This document shows, piece by piece, positions 24,598 to 33,528 of a stretch of 64,000 nucleotides of DNA. The notes beneath the pieces were generated by a model that ran no database searches, was not told the DNA's origin, and was given only the letters and a program-made list of their open reading frames with translations. The DNA lies in assembly GCA_965278945.1 (NCBI GenBank), contig OZ257128.1, forward strand, positions 3,224,001 through 3,288,000, in the 5' to 3' direction. Both the position numbers and the translations under genes were made by a program. Position 1 is the stretch's first letter. The number at the start of each line of letters is the position of its first letter. Source of the DNA: UBA10649 sp965278945 (GTDB taxonomy: Bacteria > Actinomycetota > Actinomycetes > S36-B12).

Positions 24598-27279
24598 GTG
24601 GCAGACAAGGTTCTGGTGATCGTCGAGTCGCCGGCAAAGGCGAAGAAGATCGCCGGCTATCTCGGTCCTGACTACACGGTCATGGCCTCGGTGGGCCATG
24701 TCCGGGATCTGGCGTCCAAGGCCTCCCAGCTTCCCGAGTCCGAGCGCAAGAAGCCGTGGGCCAAGCTCGCGGTCAACGTCGACGATGAGTTCCAGGCCTT
24801 CTATGTGGTGCATGAATCCAAGAAGAAGACGATCGCCGACCTGAAGCGCGCGCTCAAGGACGCCGACGAGCTACTGCTCGCCACGGACGAGGACCGCGAG
24901 GGCGAGGCGATCTCGTGGCACCTGCTCGAGGTGCTGCGCCCGAAGGTCCCCGTTCGCCGCATGGTGTTCAACGAGATCACGCCCGAGGCCATCCGCGAGG
25001 CCGTCGCGAACCCGCGCGACCTCGACATGGAACTGGTCAACGCGCAGGAGACCCGGCGCATCGTCGACCGCCTTTACGGCTACCCGGTTTCAGAGGTGCT
25101 GTGGAAGAAGATCGGCTCTGGCGCCAAGTCGGCCGGCCGCGTGCAGTCCGTCGCCGTTCGCCTGGTCGTCGACCGCGAGCGTGAGCGCATCGCCTTCAGC
25201 TCCGCCGGCTACTGGGATGTCACCGGTGTGTTCGCGCCCGGTCCGTTCGACGCGAAGCTCACCTCGGTCGACGGCGTGCGTGTGGCCGGATCCGGCGACT
25301 TCGATCAGCAGGGCGGGCTGAAGAAGCAGACGGTTGTCATCCTCGACGAGGCTCGCGCATCGGCACTGGCCTCGGGCCTGGCCAACGCCGACTTCACCGT
25401 CCGGTCGGTCGTGCAGAAGCCGTCGCAGAAGCAGCCGCGCGCACCGTTCATTACGTCGACCTTGCAGCAGGAGGCATCGAACCGTCTCCGCTGGGGCGCG
25501 CAGCGCACGATGCGCATCGCACAGGTGCTGTATGAGAACGGCTACATCACCTACATGCGCACCGACTCGGTGAACCTCTCCGAGCAGGCCGTGTCGGCTG
25601 CGCGTCGTCAGGCAACTGAGCTGTTCGGCTCGGATTACGTTCCCGACGCGCCGCGCCGCTACACGAGCAAGGTGAAGAACGCCCAGGAGGCACACGAGGC
25701 GATCCGTCCTGCGGGTGACTCGTTCCGCACGCCCGGAGAGGTATCGCGCGAGCTGAGCGGCGACGAGTTCGCGCTGTATGACCTGATCTGGAAGCGCACC
25801 GTGGCCTCGCAGATGGTCAATGCGCAGGTGGCGACCACGACCGTGAAGCTCGGCGGCACCGCCGCGGACGGATCGGACGCGGAGTTCACGGCGTCGGGCA
25901 CGGTTGTCGTGTTCCCCGGCTTCTACGCCGCGCTGAAGGACCTGGCCGAGGACAACGCGGCCGACGATGAGCGCGAGCGTGAGCTTCCCTCGCTCAGCGA
26001 GGGCCAGGGCCTCACGGCGTCGGACCTCGAGCCCGTCGGCCACACGACAAGCCCTCCGTCCCGCTACACCGAGGCCAAGCTGGTTGCGCGACTCGAGGAA
26101 CTGGGCATCGGCCGGCCGTCTACGTACGCCTCGATCATGTCGACAATCGTCGATCGCGGCTACGTATGGAAGAAAGGGTCGGCGCTGGTCCCCAGCTTCA
26201 CCGCCTTCGCCGTCGTGCGCCTGCTCGAGGAGCACTTCACCGCGCTCGTCGACTACGACTTCACGCGCAACATGGAAGAGGTCCTCGACCTCATTGCCAC
26301 CGGGCAGACCGATCGCGTCGCGCAGCTGGAGGCCTTCTGGCGCGGTGGCCACAGCGTCAGCGGAGACTTCCCCGGCGTGAAGCCGCTGACCGAAGACCTC
26401 GGCGCTATCGATGCGCGCGCGATCGCGACCATGGCGATTCCCGGAAGCGATGCGTCACTGCGCGTGGGTCGCTACGGCGCGTACGTCGAGCGTGGCGAGG
26501 AGCGGGCGAACATCCCCGTCGACATGGCACCGGACGAGCTCACCGCAGCCATGGCGGAGAAGCTGCTCGCCGAGCCGTCCGGCGACCGTCAGCTCGGCAC
26601 CGACCCCGAGAGCGGCCTGGAGATCGTCGCGAAGTCCGGCCGCTACGGGCCGTACGTCACCGAGGTCCTTCCGGAAGGCTCGCCGAAGTCGGCCAAGCCG
26701 CGCACCGGATCGCTGTTCAGTGACATGACTCTCGACACGATCACTCTCGAGCAGGCACTGCGCATCCTCAGCCTGCCCCGGGTGGTCGGCACCGATCCCG
26801 CGGACGGCATCGACATCACCGCGCAGAACGGTCGCTACGGCCCGTACCTGCTGAAGGAGAAGGACTCGCGCTCGCTCGCCAGCGAGGACGAGATCTTCAC
26901 CGTCACGGTCGACCAGGCACTCGCGCTCTTCGCGCAGCCGAAGCCGAGGCGCGGCCGCGGCGAGGCGAAGCCCCCGCTGCGCGAGATCGGCAACGACCCC
27001 ACGTCCGGCAAGCCCATCGTGGTCAAGGAGGGCCGATTCGGCCCGTATGTCACCGACGGCGAGACGAACGCGTCGCTGCGCGTGGCCGACGATCCGATGA
27101 CAGTGTCCGTCGAGCGCGCGAGTGACCTGCTCTCCGAGCGTCGCGTCAAGGACGCCCTGGACGGCGGCGCACCGAAGCAGACGACCAAGCGCGTGGTCAA
27201 GAAGGCGGCCGCCAAGCGCGTCGCCGCGAAGAAGGCATCTACCGCGAAGAAGACCGCCGCGCGGGCGGGCGCGAAGTAG
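24598..27279 (+). CDS. topA: DNA topoisomerase I (type IA)
   Basis: An 893-residue enzyme that relaxes negative supercoils. The TOPRIM domain starts with VIVESPAKAKKIAGYLG (Glu10) and has DEDREGEAISWHL (Asp97-Glu101). The active-site tyrosine is Tyr320 in GYITYMRTDSV. As in other actinobacteria there are no zinc fingers. The C-terminus instead has several repeats built around GRYGPYV/GRFGPYV (Topo_C repeats) and a long lysine/alanine tail (last 35 residues) used for DNA binding and processivity. GTG start after GAAGGGAAG. tmk follows 2 bases after the stop, so topA-tmk-holB form an operon. Confidence 0.96.
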   Translation: MADKVLVIVESPAKAKKIAGYLGPDYTVMASVGHVRDLASKASQLPESERKKPWAKLAVNVDDEFQAFYVVHESKKKTIADLKRALKDADELLLATDEDREGEAISWHLLEVLRPKVPVRRMVFNEITPEAIREAVANPRDLDMELVNAQETRRIVDRLYGYPVSEVLWKKIGSGAKSAGRVQSVAVRLVVDRERERIAFSSAGYWDVTGVFAPGPFDAKLTSVDGVRVAGSGDFDQQGGLKKQTVVILDEARASALASGLANADFTVRSVVQKPSQKQPRAPFITSTLQQEASNRLRWGAQRTMRIAQVLYENGYITYMRTDSVNLSEQAVSAARRQATELFGSDYVPDAPRRYTSKVKNAQEAHEAIRPAGDSFRTPGEVSRELSGDEFALYDLIWKRTVASQMVNAQVATTTVKLGGTAADGSDAEFTASGTVVVFPGFYAALKDLAEDNAADDERERELPSLSEGQGLTASDLEPVGHTTSPPSRYTEAKLVARLEELGIGRPSTYASIMSTIVDRGYVWKKGSALVPSFTAFAVVRLLEEHFTALVDYDFTRNMEEVLDLIATGQTDRVAQLEAFWRGGHSVSGDFPGVKPLTEDLGAIDARAIATMAIPGSDASLRVGRYGAYVERGEERANIPVDMAPDELTAAMAEKLLAEPSGDRQLGTDPESGLEIVAKSGRYGPYVTEVLPEGSPKSAKPRTGSLFSDMTLDTITLEQALRILSLPRVVGTDPADGIDITAQNGRYGPYLLKEKDSRSLASEDEIFTVTVDQALALFAQPKPRRGRGEAKPPLREIGNDPTSGKPIVVKEGRFGPYVTDGETNASLRVADDPMTVSVERASDLLSERRVKDALDGGAPKQTTKRVVKKAAAKRVAAKKASTAKKTAARAGAK

Positions 27280-27281
27280 CG

Positions 27282-27905
27282 ATGTCCGCCGCGAAGGATG
27301 GCTACTTCATCGTCTTCGAGGGTGGCGAGGGCGCAGGCAAGTCGACGCAGGAGGCGCTGCTCGCCGAGTCGCTGACCGACCTCGGTCACGTCATCGTTCG
27401 CACGCGCGAGCCGGGCGGAACACCAGCCGCGGAGATCATGCGCGACCTAGTCCTGAACCCGAAGTACGAAGGTCTCGATGCGCGGGCCGAAGCGCTCCTG
27501 TTCGCCGCGGCCCGCGGCGAGCATGTGTCGCGCATCGTGCGACCGGCACTCGAGCGCGGGCACGTCGTGATCTGCGACCGGTTCATCGATTCGTCCGTGG
27601 CCTACCAGGGCTACGGCCGAGATCTCGGCGCCGATCGCATCCGCGACCTCAGCCTGTGGGCGACCTACGGACTGGTTCCCGACCTCACCGTCGTGCTCGA
27701 CATCAGTCCCGAGGTCGGCCTGTCCCGCGTGTCGGATCCCGATCGGCTCGAGTCCGAGCCGTTGGAGTACCACGAGTCTGTGCGCCAGGCCTACCTGGCG
27801 ATCGCCGGGCAGGAACCGACGCGATACCTCGTCATAGACGCGAGCGGCGAGGTCGGCGCGATAGCCGCGGCAATCCTCGACCGGGTCCGCGGGGGTCTTG
27901 CCTGA
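27282..27905 (+). CDS. tmk: Thymidylate kinase
   Basis: A 207-residue P-loop kinase that phosphorylates dTMP to dTDP. Walker A FEGGEGAGKST at 12-22, DRFIDSS (dTMP-binding DRx motif), and a lid region with LSRVSDPDRLESE. Length is typical (about 205-215). ATG 2 bases after the topA stop; its stop codon shares one base with the holB ATG (TGATG). The order tmk-holB is common in bacteria and links dTTP supply to the replisome. Confidence 0.94.
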   Translation: MSAAKDGYFIVFEGGEGAGKSTQEALLAESLTDLGHVIVRTREPGGTPAAEIMRDLVLNPKYEGLDARAEALLFAAARGEHVSRIVRPALERGHVVICDRFIDSSVAYQGYGRDLGADRIRDLSLWATYGLVPDLTVVLDISPEVGLSRVSDPDRLESEPLEYHESVRQAYLAIAGQEPTRYLVIDASGEVGAIAAAILDRVRGGLA

Positions 27906-29104
27906 TGGCCCCGCCGATCTGGGACCGGCTCATCGGGCAGACGAATGCGGTGGAAGCGCTGTCCCGCGCGGTGTCCGACGCAGAACTGATCCGGTTCGGC
28001 GACTCCGGACCGGCCATGACCCACGCCTGGCTGATCACCGGCCCGCCCGGCTCGGGCCGCTCCACCGCGGCCGCGTGCTTCGCAGCGGCACTCGTGTGTC
28101 CCGAGGACGGATGCGGGGTGTGCGAGGCCTGCCGCACCGCGCCGTACGGCGGTCACGCCGACGTGGACATGGTCACCACCGAGACGCTCAGCTACAGCAC
28201 CGAAGAGGCCCGCGATCTCGTCCTCCGCTCGGCAATGTCGCCTATCAAGAGCCCGTGGCACGTCATCGTCATGGAGGATGCGGACCGGCTGACCGACCGC
28301 GCAGTGAACGTCCTGCTCAAGTCGCTTGAGGAGCCGACACCGAGCACGGTGTGGGTTCTGTGCGCGCCCAGCGTCGAGGACGTACTGCCCACCATCTCGT
28401 CGCGCACTCGGCACGTCCCGCTGGCGACTCCGTCGACCGAGAGCGTGACCGACCTTCTCGTCGATCACTACGACATCGACAGTGCGCTCGCCTCCTTCGC
28501 CGCTCGCGCATCGCAGGGACACATCGGCCGCGCTCGGGCGCTCGCCCGCGATGAGCAGGTTCGACTGCGTCGGCAGGAGATCATGCGCGTTCCCCTGGAG
28601 CTTCACGACGTGCCGTCGTGCTTCAGCAGCGCGGCCAGCCTCCTGGCGTCTGCGACGGAGGACGCCAAGGCGATCACGGACCCGCTCGACGAGGCCGAGG
28701 CGGCGAACATCGCCGCTCAGTTCGGCGAGGGCGCCGAGGGGGCAACGCGCAGCCGAATCAAGAAGATGGCAGATTCCGAGACGAAGAAGCTGGACAAGCG
28801 CCAGCGCCTTCGACGCACCCGGACAGTCCGCGACCAGGTCGATCGCGCGCTCCTGGATCTCATGGGCCTGTACCGCGACGTGCTGGTGATCCAAGTGGGC
28901 GGAGCGGTTCCGCTCATCAACGAGGAGATGCGACCGCAACTGGCTCAGCTCGCCGAGCGCAGCACGGCCAATGACACCGGCCGTCGCCTTCTCGCGCTGT
29001 CTTACTGCCGCAAGCAGATCGAGGCGAGCGTGGCTCCTCAGCTCGCGCTGGAGTCCCTCATGGTCGAGTTGAAGGACCCGTGGATCCGGCTCGCGTCGGC
29101 TTGA
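27905..29104 (+). CDS. holB: DNA polymerase III delta-prime subunit
   Basis: A 399-residue AAA+ clamp-loader subunit. The P-loop reads GPPGSGRST (46-54) with Arg in place of the essential Lys, as expected for the non-hydrolysing delta-prime. A zinc module has Cys65, Cys70, Cys73 and Cys76 (CPEDGCGVCEAC). The sensor region SLEEPTPSTVWVL and the SRC-equivalent ISSRTRH are present. ATG at 27905 overlaps the tmk stop. The longer frame upstream of it lies in tmk and topA and is not used. The last 47 bases overlap the convergent DUF1801 gene. Confidence 0.93.
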   Translation: MAPPIWDRLIGQTNAVEALSRAVSDAELIRFGDSGPAMTHAWLITGPPGSGRSTAAACFAAALVCPEDGCGVCEACRTAPYGGHADVDMVTTETLSYSTEEARDLVLRSAMSPIKSPWHVIVMEDADRLTDRAVNVLLKSLEEPTPSTVWVLCAPSVEDVLPTISSRTRHVPLATPSTESVTDLLVDHYDIDSALASFAARASQGHIGRARALARDEQVRLRRQEIMRVPLELHDVPSCFSSAASLLASATEDAKAITDPLDEAEAANIAAQFGEGAEGATRSRIKKMADSETKKLDKRQRLRRTRTVRDQVDRALLDLMGLYRDVLVIQVGGAVPLINEEMRPQLAQLAERSTANDTGRRLLALSYCRKQIEASVAPQLALESLMVELKDPWIRLASA

Positions 29105-29504
29105 TCTTCTTCGCCGCGGTCTGAATCTCTGCACTGTTGGCCACGTACTCGGGCTTCTTCGCGACCGCCTGCTTCACGTAGGTCTGCACTGCCTTTGCGT
29201 CGATCGGCTCGCCGAGTGCGAAGTCCCACGTCATGAGGACCGACGAACCCTTGCGCAGAACGCCCCGCGGATCGTCGAGGATCACGCCGTAGAGGAAGCG
29301 CAGTGAGACGCGCTTCTTGCTCGCGTCGACCGCGCACACCCAGGTCCGCCAGTCGCCATCGAGCGCGTACATGAGGATCCCGTACTTCACGGCGACGTCG
29401 AGCGACGGATGCACGGCGCGAATCGCCTTGTCGAGAGCCAGCACCGTGGGCTCGGCTGCCGAGTCGACTCCGACGAGGTACGTCTGGATCGCAGTTCGCG
29501 TCAT
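29058..29504 (-). CDS. DUF1801 domain protein
   Basis: A 148-residue soluble protein with the DUF1801 (YdhG-like) pattern: IRAVHPSLDVAVKYGILMYALDG near residues 29-51 and VSLRFLYGVILDDPRGVLRKGSSVLMTWDF. The family has a compact alpha/beta fold and no proven function; some members bind iron or ligands. The C-terminal 15 residues run across the end of holB, so a shorter real C-terminus cannot be excluded. It lies 6 bases downstream of the membrane protein gene and probably shares its transcript. Confidence 0.75.
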   Translation of the reverse strand: MTRTAIQTYLVGVDSAAEPTVLALDKAIRAVHPSLDVAVKYGILMYALDGDWRTWVCAVDASKKRVSLRFLYGVILDDPRGVLRKGSSVLMTWDFALGEPIDAKAVQTYVKQAVAKKPEYVANSAEIQTAAKKIKPTRAGSTGPSTRP

Positions 29505-29510
29505 GTGTCC

Positions 29511-30362
29511 TCAGAGCTCCGACGCGCGCTGTAGTCCGTGCGCGTACGCGACCATCGCGTTGACTGCTGGCCCGAGGATCTCCGACGTACTTCGCGAGAT
29601 GTCGGGGGAGGCGAGCAGGCGGGCGGCTGCCGCAAGCAGTTCCTCGTAGGTGTCGCAGCCCTCGTCGAGGCGCCTTCGCACGAGCTCGCTCGACGACGCG
29701 GCCGACCGTGCTGCCGACGTGCCCGGCAGTTCGCGTTGGAGTTGGTCGAGGACGACCAGCCGCTCGGCGAGCGCGGTGAGTGGCGCTGCCGCCTCGTTGT
29801 CGGCTCGGCGCAGCTCGTCGCCCGCGCCGGGATACAGGCGGTCGAGCGCGGGGATCATGTTCATCACCTGCACACGCACCGATGTGAAGCGTGAGACCTC
29901 CGCCGCGCCGATGCGGCCCTTGGGCATGGCCGGTGGCGGTGCGACGGGCTCGAGGACGACAGGCACCGGTCCGAGCCTGCGCAGGCGGCGGCGCCCGCGT
30001 AGCGACACGAGCAGGCCGATGGCGCCGGCCGCGAACCACATCCACGCGGGACCCGGGACGCCACCGCTCGATGATGCGGTCTCGGCGACGACGTCAAGCA
30101 GGCCGAGTGAGCCGCCGACGCCTCCGACGACCGCGCCGCCCGTGACCTGAGACTGGTACGACTTCGCCCTGACCTGGTGCTTCCGCAGCCGCTTGCGGTT
30201 CGCCTCGATGGTCTTTCGATGCTCGATCGCGAGCGCCTTGCTCGAGTTGCGGGGGGCCCTGCCGGTGGCGATGCGGAACGAGTCGACGAGGTCGAGGCCG
30301 CGAGCCACGCCCTGCTCGATCATTGCCACCACCTCGGCGGGGTCTCGGCGGCCTTTGGTCAC
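29511..30362 (-). CDS. Hypothetical two-helix membrane protein
   Basis: A 283-residue protein I cannot assign. The N-terminal 70 residues are basic and helical (RKTIEANRKRLRKHQVRAK). Two hydrophobic stretches (about 73-93 and 103-123) are followed by RGRRRLRR and a 150-residue helical domain. The overall plan (basic helix, two membrane helices, cytosolic helical domain) resembles the actinobacterial PspM-type proteins, but I see no sequence proof. Start is GTG at 30362, 18 bases from the start of the divergent lipoprotein gene. DUF1801 follows. Confidence 0.55.
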   Translation of the reverse strand: MTKGRRDPAEVVAMIEQGVARGLDLVDSFRIATGRAPRNSSKALAIEHRKTIEANRKRLRKHQVRAKSYQSQVTGGAVVGGVGGSLGLLDVVAETASSSGGVPGPAWMWFAAGAIGLLVSLRGRRRLRRLGPVPVVLEPVAPPPAMPKGRIGAAEVSRFTSVRVQVMNMIPALDRLYPGAGDELRRADNEAAAPLTALAERLVVLDQLQRELPGTSAARSAASSSELVRRRLDEGCDTYEELLAAAARLLASPDISRSTSEILGPAVNAMVAYAHGLQRASEL

Positions 30363-30380
30363 CGTATTACGGTACGACCC

Positions 30381-31901
30381 ATGAGACCGTGGCGTCAGTT
30401 CAGCGTCCTTCTGGTGCCCGTCCTCCTCCTGACGGCGTGCGGGAGCCTCTTTGCGGACGGCGACGTCGTCACGCCTTCGCCCCAGCCCTCGGCCTCGTCG
30501 TCGCCCGTAGCCGGGGTCCTCGCCGACTACTACAACCAGCAGGTCGACTGGAAGAACTGCGGTGACGCCGACTGCGCGACCATCACTGTTCCCGTCGACT
30601 ACTCCGACCCGGCCGGCGAGACCGTTGCATTGGCGGCCACGCGGGTGAAGGCCACGGGCGAGAAGATCGGCACCCTGTTCGTCAATCCTGGCGGCCCCGG
30701 CGGCAGCGCCGTCGACTACGCGCGGGCCGCGGACTTCATCGTCGCGCCGGAGATACGCGAGCGATACGACATCGTCGGCATCGATCCGCGCGGAGTGGCC
30801 AAGAGCGATCCGATCCGCTGCTCGACCGATGAGCAGATCGACGAGTTCATGGCCGCCGACGGGACGCCGGACTCACCCGCTGAGGAGCAGGCGATCGTCG
30901 ACGACTCGGCGGAGATGGGCGCCAGCTGCGCGGCGTCAGGGGATCCGCTGTACGCGCACATGGGCACGGTCGATGCGGCCCGAGACATGGACATCGCTCG
31001 CGCGGTCGTGCAGGACGAGGCCTTCAACTTCCTCGGCAAGTCCTACGGCACGATGCTCGGCGCGACCTACGCGGAGCTGTTCCCCGAGCGTGTTGGTCGC
31101 ATGGTTCTCGACGGCGCCCTGCCCGCGAGCCTGGACATGGTCGCGATCAGCAAGGGTCAGGCCGAGGCGTTCGAAGTGGCACTCAAGGACTTCGTCGAGA
31201 ACTGCCTGACGCATGACGACTGTCCCCTGACCGGAACGGCTGACGACGGAGTGCAGCAGGTACGTGACTGGCTGGCCAGCCTCGACAGTGATCCGATCAC
31301 GTCGGGGGACCGCGACCTCAACGAGCCGCTCGCCGCGTACGCGATCCTGTCCTACCTCTACTTCCCCGCGTACGACTACGACGACTTGCGGCCGGCACTC
31401 GCGAGCGCGATGAACGATCGCGACGCGGCGCCGCTGCTGTCACTGCTGGACGCTCGGATCAGCCGGGACCCCGACGGGAGGTATCTCGACAACTCCACGG
31501 ACGCGTTCTACTCGGTCACCTGCCTGGACCGGCCATTCACGGGAACCGTTGACGACGTGCGCAGGTACGCGGCGGAGTGGGCGGTGACGGCGCCGACGTT
31601 CGGCGCGGCCCTGGCCTGGGGGATGCTGCCGTGCAAGGACTGGCCGGCCAGCGGTGACGTGATCACCGACACGAAGGCAGCGGGCTCGAATCCGATCCTC
31701 GTGGTGTCCACGAAGAACGACCCGGCGACCCCGTACCAATGGGGCGTGCAGCTGGCCGACGAACTGGAGAACGCCACGCTCCTGTCGTGGAACGGCTTCG
31801 GGCACACCGCATACTTCGAGCAGTCAAGTTGCATAGACGACGCGGTGAACGCCTACCTCCTGCAGGGCACGGTGCCCGCATCCGGGTTTCTCTGTGAGTG
31901 A
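30381..31901 (+). CDS. Secreted lipoprotein alpha/beta hydrolase (tripeptidyl-aminopeptidase-like)
   Basis: A 506-residue lipoprotein: signal sequence with lipobox LTAC (Cys20). After a Ser/Pro-rich linker comes an alpha/beta hydrolase with the oxyanion/HGGPG-like NPGGPGGSA, nucleophile Ser221 in GKSYGTMLGA, acid in STKNDPATP and His in GFGHTAYF. The C-terminal TAP-like domain has paired cysteines (SCIDDAVNAYL). This is the Streptomyces Tap / mycobacterial CaeA-Hip1 group of exported proteases and esterases. ATG at 30381, preceded by TATTAC as a possible -10. A frame opening 204 bases upstream is ignored because it precedes the signal sequence. Confidence 0.88.
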   Translation: MRPWRQFSVLLVPVLLLTACGSLFADGDVVTPSPQPSASSSPVAGVLADYYNQQVDWKNCGDADCATITVPVDYSDPAGETVALAATRVKATGEKIGTLFVNPGGPGGSAVDYARAADFIVAPEIRERYDIVGIDPRGVAKSDPIRCSTDEQIDEFMAADGTPDSPAEEQAIVDDSAEMGASCAASGDPLYAHMGTVDAARDMDIARAVVQDEAFNFLGKSYGTMLGATYAELFPERVGRMVLDGALPASLDMVAISKGQAEAFEVALKDFVENCLTHDDCPLTGTADDGVQQVRDWLASLDSDPITSGDRDLNEPLAAYAILSYLYFPAYDYDDLRPALASAMNDRDAAPLLSLLDARISRDPDGRYLDNSTDAFYSVTCLDRPFTGTVDDVRRYAAEWAVTAPTFGAALAWGMLPCKDWPASGDVITDTKAAGSNPILVVSTKNDPATPYQWGVQLADELENATLLSWNGFGHTAYFEQSSCIDDAVNAYLLQGTVPASGFLCE

Positions 31902-31992
31902 AACTGGCCCTTCCTTTGTTGCGCGGTCAACCAATTATCAGTAGTTTGCGGAACGCGTCGATCGGCGCACTTTCCGCTGTTTTGGAGTCTTC

Positions 31993-33465
31993 GTGACATC
32001 CCTCGCTGCCGAGCCCCCCATCCTCGGAACGGATCCCAACCGCTGGCGCGCGCTCATCGTCATCGCCATCGCCCAGCTCATGATCGTGCTCGACGCGTCG
32101 ATCGTGAACATCGCGCTGCCGTCGATCCAGGCCGATCTGGGCATCTCCGATGCCGATCGCCAGTGGGCCGTCACGGCCTACACGCTCGCCTTCGGCAGCC
32201 TGCTGCTGCTCGGTGGCCGCATCGCTGACTACGCCGGCCGCAAGCGGATGTTCATCGTGGGCCTCATCGGCTTCGCGCTGGCATCAGCGCTCGGTGGCAT
32301 CGCGGTCAACGCGCCGATGCTCTTCGCGGCTCGTGGCCTGCAGGGCGCGTTCGCTGCCATCCTGGCGCCCGCAGCCTTGTCGCTGATCTCCGTGACGTTC
32401 GTCGACTCCAAGGAGCGAGCCAAGGCCTTCGGCGTCTACGGCGCGCTGTCGGGCGGTGGCGCGGCCATCGGCCTCGTCGTCGGCGGCATTCTCACCGAGT
32501 ACGCGTCATGGCACTGGTGCCTCTTGGTGAACATCCCGATCGCGATCATTGCCGTCTTCCTCGCGATTCCGTTCGTGCGCGAGTCGCGCGCGACCGGCGA
32601 CACGAAGTACGACATCCCGGGCGCAATCACAGCAACCCTCGGTCTGTTCTTCCTCGTCTTCGGCATCACCAAGGCCGAGTCGGATGGCTGGACCGGAGGA
32701 ACCACGCTCTCGTTCGGTGCGCTCGCCTTCGCACTGCTCGCCATCTTCATCGTCATCGAGACTCGGACATCGCACCCGCTGCTGCCGCTCCGGATCCTTC
32801 TCGAGCGCAATCGCGGTGGCGCCTACCTGTCCTCATTCTTCGTCGGCGCTGGGCTCTTCTCGATGTTCTTGTTCATCTCGTACTTCTTCCAGGCTGTGAA
32901 GGGCTACTCGCCGCTGACCAGCGGTCTGCTCTTCCTTCCGTTCTCGGCCGGCATCGTCATCAGTGCCGGCATCGCCAGCCAACTGCTGCCTCGTTTCGGG
33001 CCGCGATGGGTGACGTTCGTCGGATTCATCATGGCGACCGGTGGCATGGCGCTCTACCTGAGCCTGTCGCCCGAGTCCGGGTACGTCGACGGCGTCCTGC
33101 CCTCGATCATCATCATGAGCCTGGGCATGGGCCTGATCTTCGTGCCGCTTTCCGCCGTGGCGCTCTACGGAGTGGGCAACCACGACGCCGGTGTCGCGTC
33201 GGCTGTGCTCAACACCAGCCAGCAGATCGGTGGCTCCATCGGTGTGGCGTTCCTCAACACGATCGCCGCATCCGCGACGACCGCGTACGTGGTCACCAAC
33301 CAGCTTTCCGGTCCTTCGCCAGAGGCCCTCGTCTCGGGCTTCCACGCGACGTTCATCTGGAGCACCGTGATCCTCGCTGTGGCCGGTCTCATCTGGGTGT
33401 TCCTCGTCCGGATGTCGAAGAACGACATGGCCTCGGGCGACGCCGCCCACGCCTTGGTCGGCTAG
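31993..33465 (+). CDS. MFS drug exporter, DHA2 family
   Basis: A 490-residue protein with 14 predicted helices. It has LDASIVNIALPSIQADLG (motif D1), GRIADYAGRKR (motif A) and a motif-C-like GAAIGLVVGG. This places it with EmrB/LfrA-type H+/drug antiporters. GTG at 31993 is the first start giving the family N-terminus. The 91-bp gap upstream carries an inverted pair GCGGAA (31948-31953) / TTCCGC (31972-31977) that could be an operator, but no regulator gene is adjacent. A perfect terminator follows the stop. Confidence 0.87.
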   Translation: MTSLAAEPPILGTDPNRWRALIVIAIAQLMIVLDASIVNIALPSIQADLGISDADRQWAVTAYTLAFGSLLLLGGRIADYAGRKRMFIVGLIGFALASALGGIAVNAPMLFAARGLQGAFAAILAPAALSLISVTFVDSKERAKAFGVYGALSGGGAAIGLVVGGILTEYASWHWCLLVNIPIAIIAVFLAIPFVRESRATGDTKYDIPGAITATLGLFFLVFGITKAESDGWTGGTTLSFGALAFALLAIFIVIETRTSHPLLPLRILLERNRGGAYLSSFFVGAGLFSMFLFISYFFQAVKGYSPLTSGLLFLPFSAGIVISAGIASQLLPRFGPRWVTFVGFIMATGGMALYLSLSPESGYVDGVLPSIIIMSLGMGLIFVPLSAVALYGVGNHDAGVASAVLNTSQQIGGSIGVAFLNTIAASATTAYVVTNQLSGPSPEALVSGFHATFIWSTVILAVAGLIWVFLVRMSKNDMASGDAAHALVG

Positions 33466-33479
33466 TACCTGCAAGCAAC

Positions 33480-33514
33480 GAGAGCGGCCCCCGTCATCGA
33501 CGGGGGCCGCTCTC
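33480..33514. terminator. Perfect 16-bp terminator hairpin, bidirectional
   Basis: Positions 33480-33495 and 33499-33514 pair without mismatch across the 3-base loop ATC; GCTTGTT follows. It lies 15 bases after the MFS stop and 15 bases before the stop of the convergent Ig-repeat gene, so it can serve both. Confidence 0.88.
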
Positions 33515-33528
33515 GCTTGTTCAGTGTC

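Noticed and set aside
23413..24813. 466-residue minus-strand frame over hppA
   Set aside because: Antisense to hppA and topA start; no recognisable domain.
29511..30362. Assignment of the membrane protein as PspM
   Set aside because: Only the general plan fits; there is no adjacent pspA or clgR and no sequence motif, so it is left as hypothetical.
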